A DNA stretch of 24,271 nt from CAYVUV01 sp964455095 (GTDB lineage Bacteria > Desulfobacterota > Binatia > HRBIN30 > CADEER01). Of the stretch, positions 23,805 to 24,271 are shown in pieces. The position numbers were made by a program, and so were the translations under genes. The stretch covers positions 1-24,271 of the forward strand of contig CAYVUV010000419.1 in the NCBI GenBank assembly GCA_964455095.1, written 5' to 3'. Under the pieces are notes generated by a model. The model did no database searches and had not been told where the DNA came from. It was given only the letters and a program-made list of their open reading frames with translations. Positions within the stretch are counted from its first letter, which is position 1; each line of letters opens with the position of its first letter.

Positions 23805-24271
23805 ATGGACCTGCGCACGGCCCTCGGCCATCTGGTGGCCCGCCACGACCTCAGCGAGGCCGATATGGAATCGGTCATGCTCGAGGTCATGGGCGGCGCG
23901 GCGACGCCGGCGCAGCTGGGCGCCTTCATGGTCGCATTGCGCATGAAGGGCGAGCGGGTGGAAGAGATTGCCGGCGCGGCCCGTGCGATGCGCCGCTATG
24001 CGACGCGGGTCGCCACGCAGCTCGAGGTCGTCGATACCTGCGGGACCGGTGGCGACATGCGCGGCACGTTCAACATCTCCACCGCGGCGGCCCTGATCGC
24101 CGCCGGGGCCGGTGTGGTGATCGCCAAGCACGGTAACCGCGCCATGTCGGGGGCCGTGGGCGGCGCCGATGTGCTCGAGGCGCTCGGCGTGCGTATCGAT
24201 CTCGAGCCGGAAGCCGTCGCCGCCTGTTTGGAGGAGGTCGGCATCGGCTTCCTCTTCGCGCAGCGCTTCCA
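23805..24271 (+). CDS. trpD: Anthranilate phosphoribosyltransferase, N-terminal part (runs off the window)
   Basis: An ATG at 23805 opens a frame that stays open to the window end (155 complete codons of an expected 340 or so). It shows the N-terminal helical domain (DLRTALGHLVARHDLSEADM, AQLGAFMVALRMKGE), the PRPP-binding loop DTCGTGGDMRGTFNIS with GTGGD at residues 80-84, and AKHGNRAMSG, the anthranilate-site block. TrpD transfers phosphoribosyl to anthranilate, the step after TrpEG. Third trp gene in the operon; trpC and others may follow outside. Confidence 0.96.
   Translation, partial: MDLRTALGHLVARHDLSEADMESVMLEVMGGAATPAQLGAFMVALRMKGERVEEIAGAARAMRRYATRVATQLEVVDTCGTGGDMRGTFNISTAAALIAAGAGVVIAKHGNRAMSGAVGGADVLEALGVRIDLEPEAVAACLEEVGIGFLFAQRF

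Overview
The window is a GC-rich, densely coded stretch of bacterial chromosome. No gene-free interval exceeds about 300 bases, and I see no tRNA, rRNA, CRISPR array or insertion sequence. The gene set fits a Gram-negative soil or groundwater lineage of the delta-proteobacterial or Binatota type: queG, FUN14, a SPOR protein after argS, several acyl-CoA enzymes, a patatin, and secreted proteins with Cys-rich segments and a C-terminal hydrophobic anchor. That placement is inference from gene content only.

Positions 1-6129 look like a lipid or hydroxy-acid catabolism region. It holds the end of an SDR oxidoreductase, an acyl-CoA ligase, a convergent acyl-CoA dehydrogenase, a divergent APH-type kinase fused to an SCP2 domain, and an aldehyde dehydrogenase. 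A perfect 10-bp palindrome (CAAACGTTTG) sits between the divergent dehydrogenase and kinase genes. The dehydrogenase plus kinase pair resembles a split version of the eukaryotic ACAD10/11 proteins and of bacterial LvaA/LvaC.

Positions 6140-13607 carry a secreted alpha/beta hydrolase, a cupin, a patatin-like lipase, a stand-alone NFACT-R domain protein, queG on the minus strand, a second alpha/beta hydrolase, a FUN14 membrane protein and an M3 oligoendopeptidase.

Positions 13702-17537 are a compact gene set. It begins with an unusual fusion of a two-cluster ferredoxin, a membrane region and an alpha-crystallin-like domain. This overlaps a degenerate KASIII-like protein, which is followed by a canonical FabH-like KASIII and rimI.

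Positions 17728-19166 hold a secreted, anchored protein and, on the minus strand, an orphan histidine-kinase phosphoacceptor domain.

Positions 19272 to the end are an argS-SPOR-trpE-trpG-trpD operon. In front of and overlapping argS I find what looks like a complete transcription attenuator. It has a sigma70-type promoter, a 26-codon leader peptide containing R-T-R-W-G-W-R (two Trp codons and three Arg codons, two of them AGG), a potential antiterminator pairing, and a very strong intrinsic terminator followed by a T-tract. The amino acids in the leader match those handled by the operon (Arg-tRNA charging and Trp synthesis), and the spacing resembles the E. coli trp leader. The terminator lies inside the argS reading frame, which is unusual. 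This is the most interesting element of the window.
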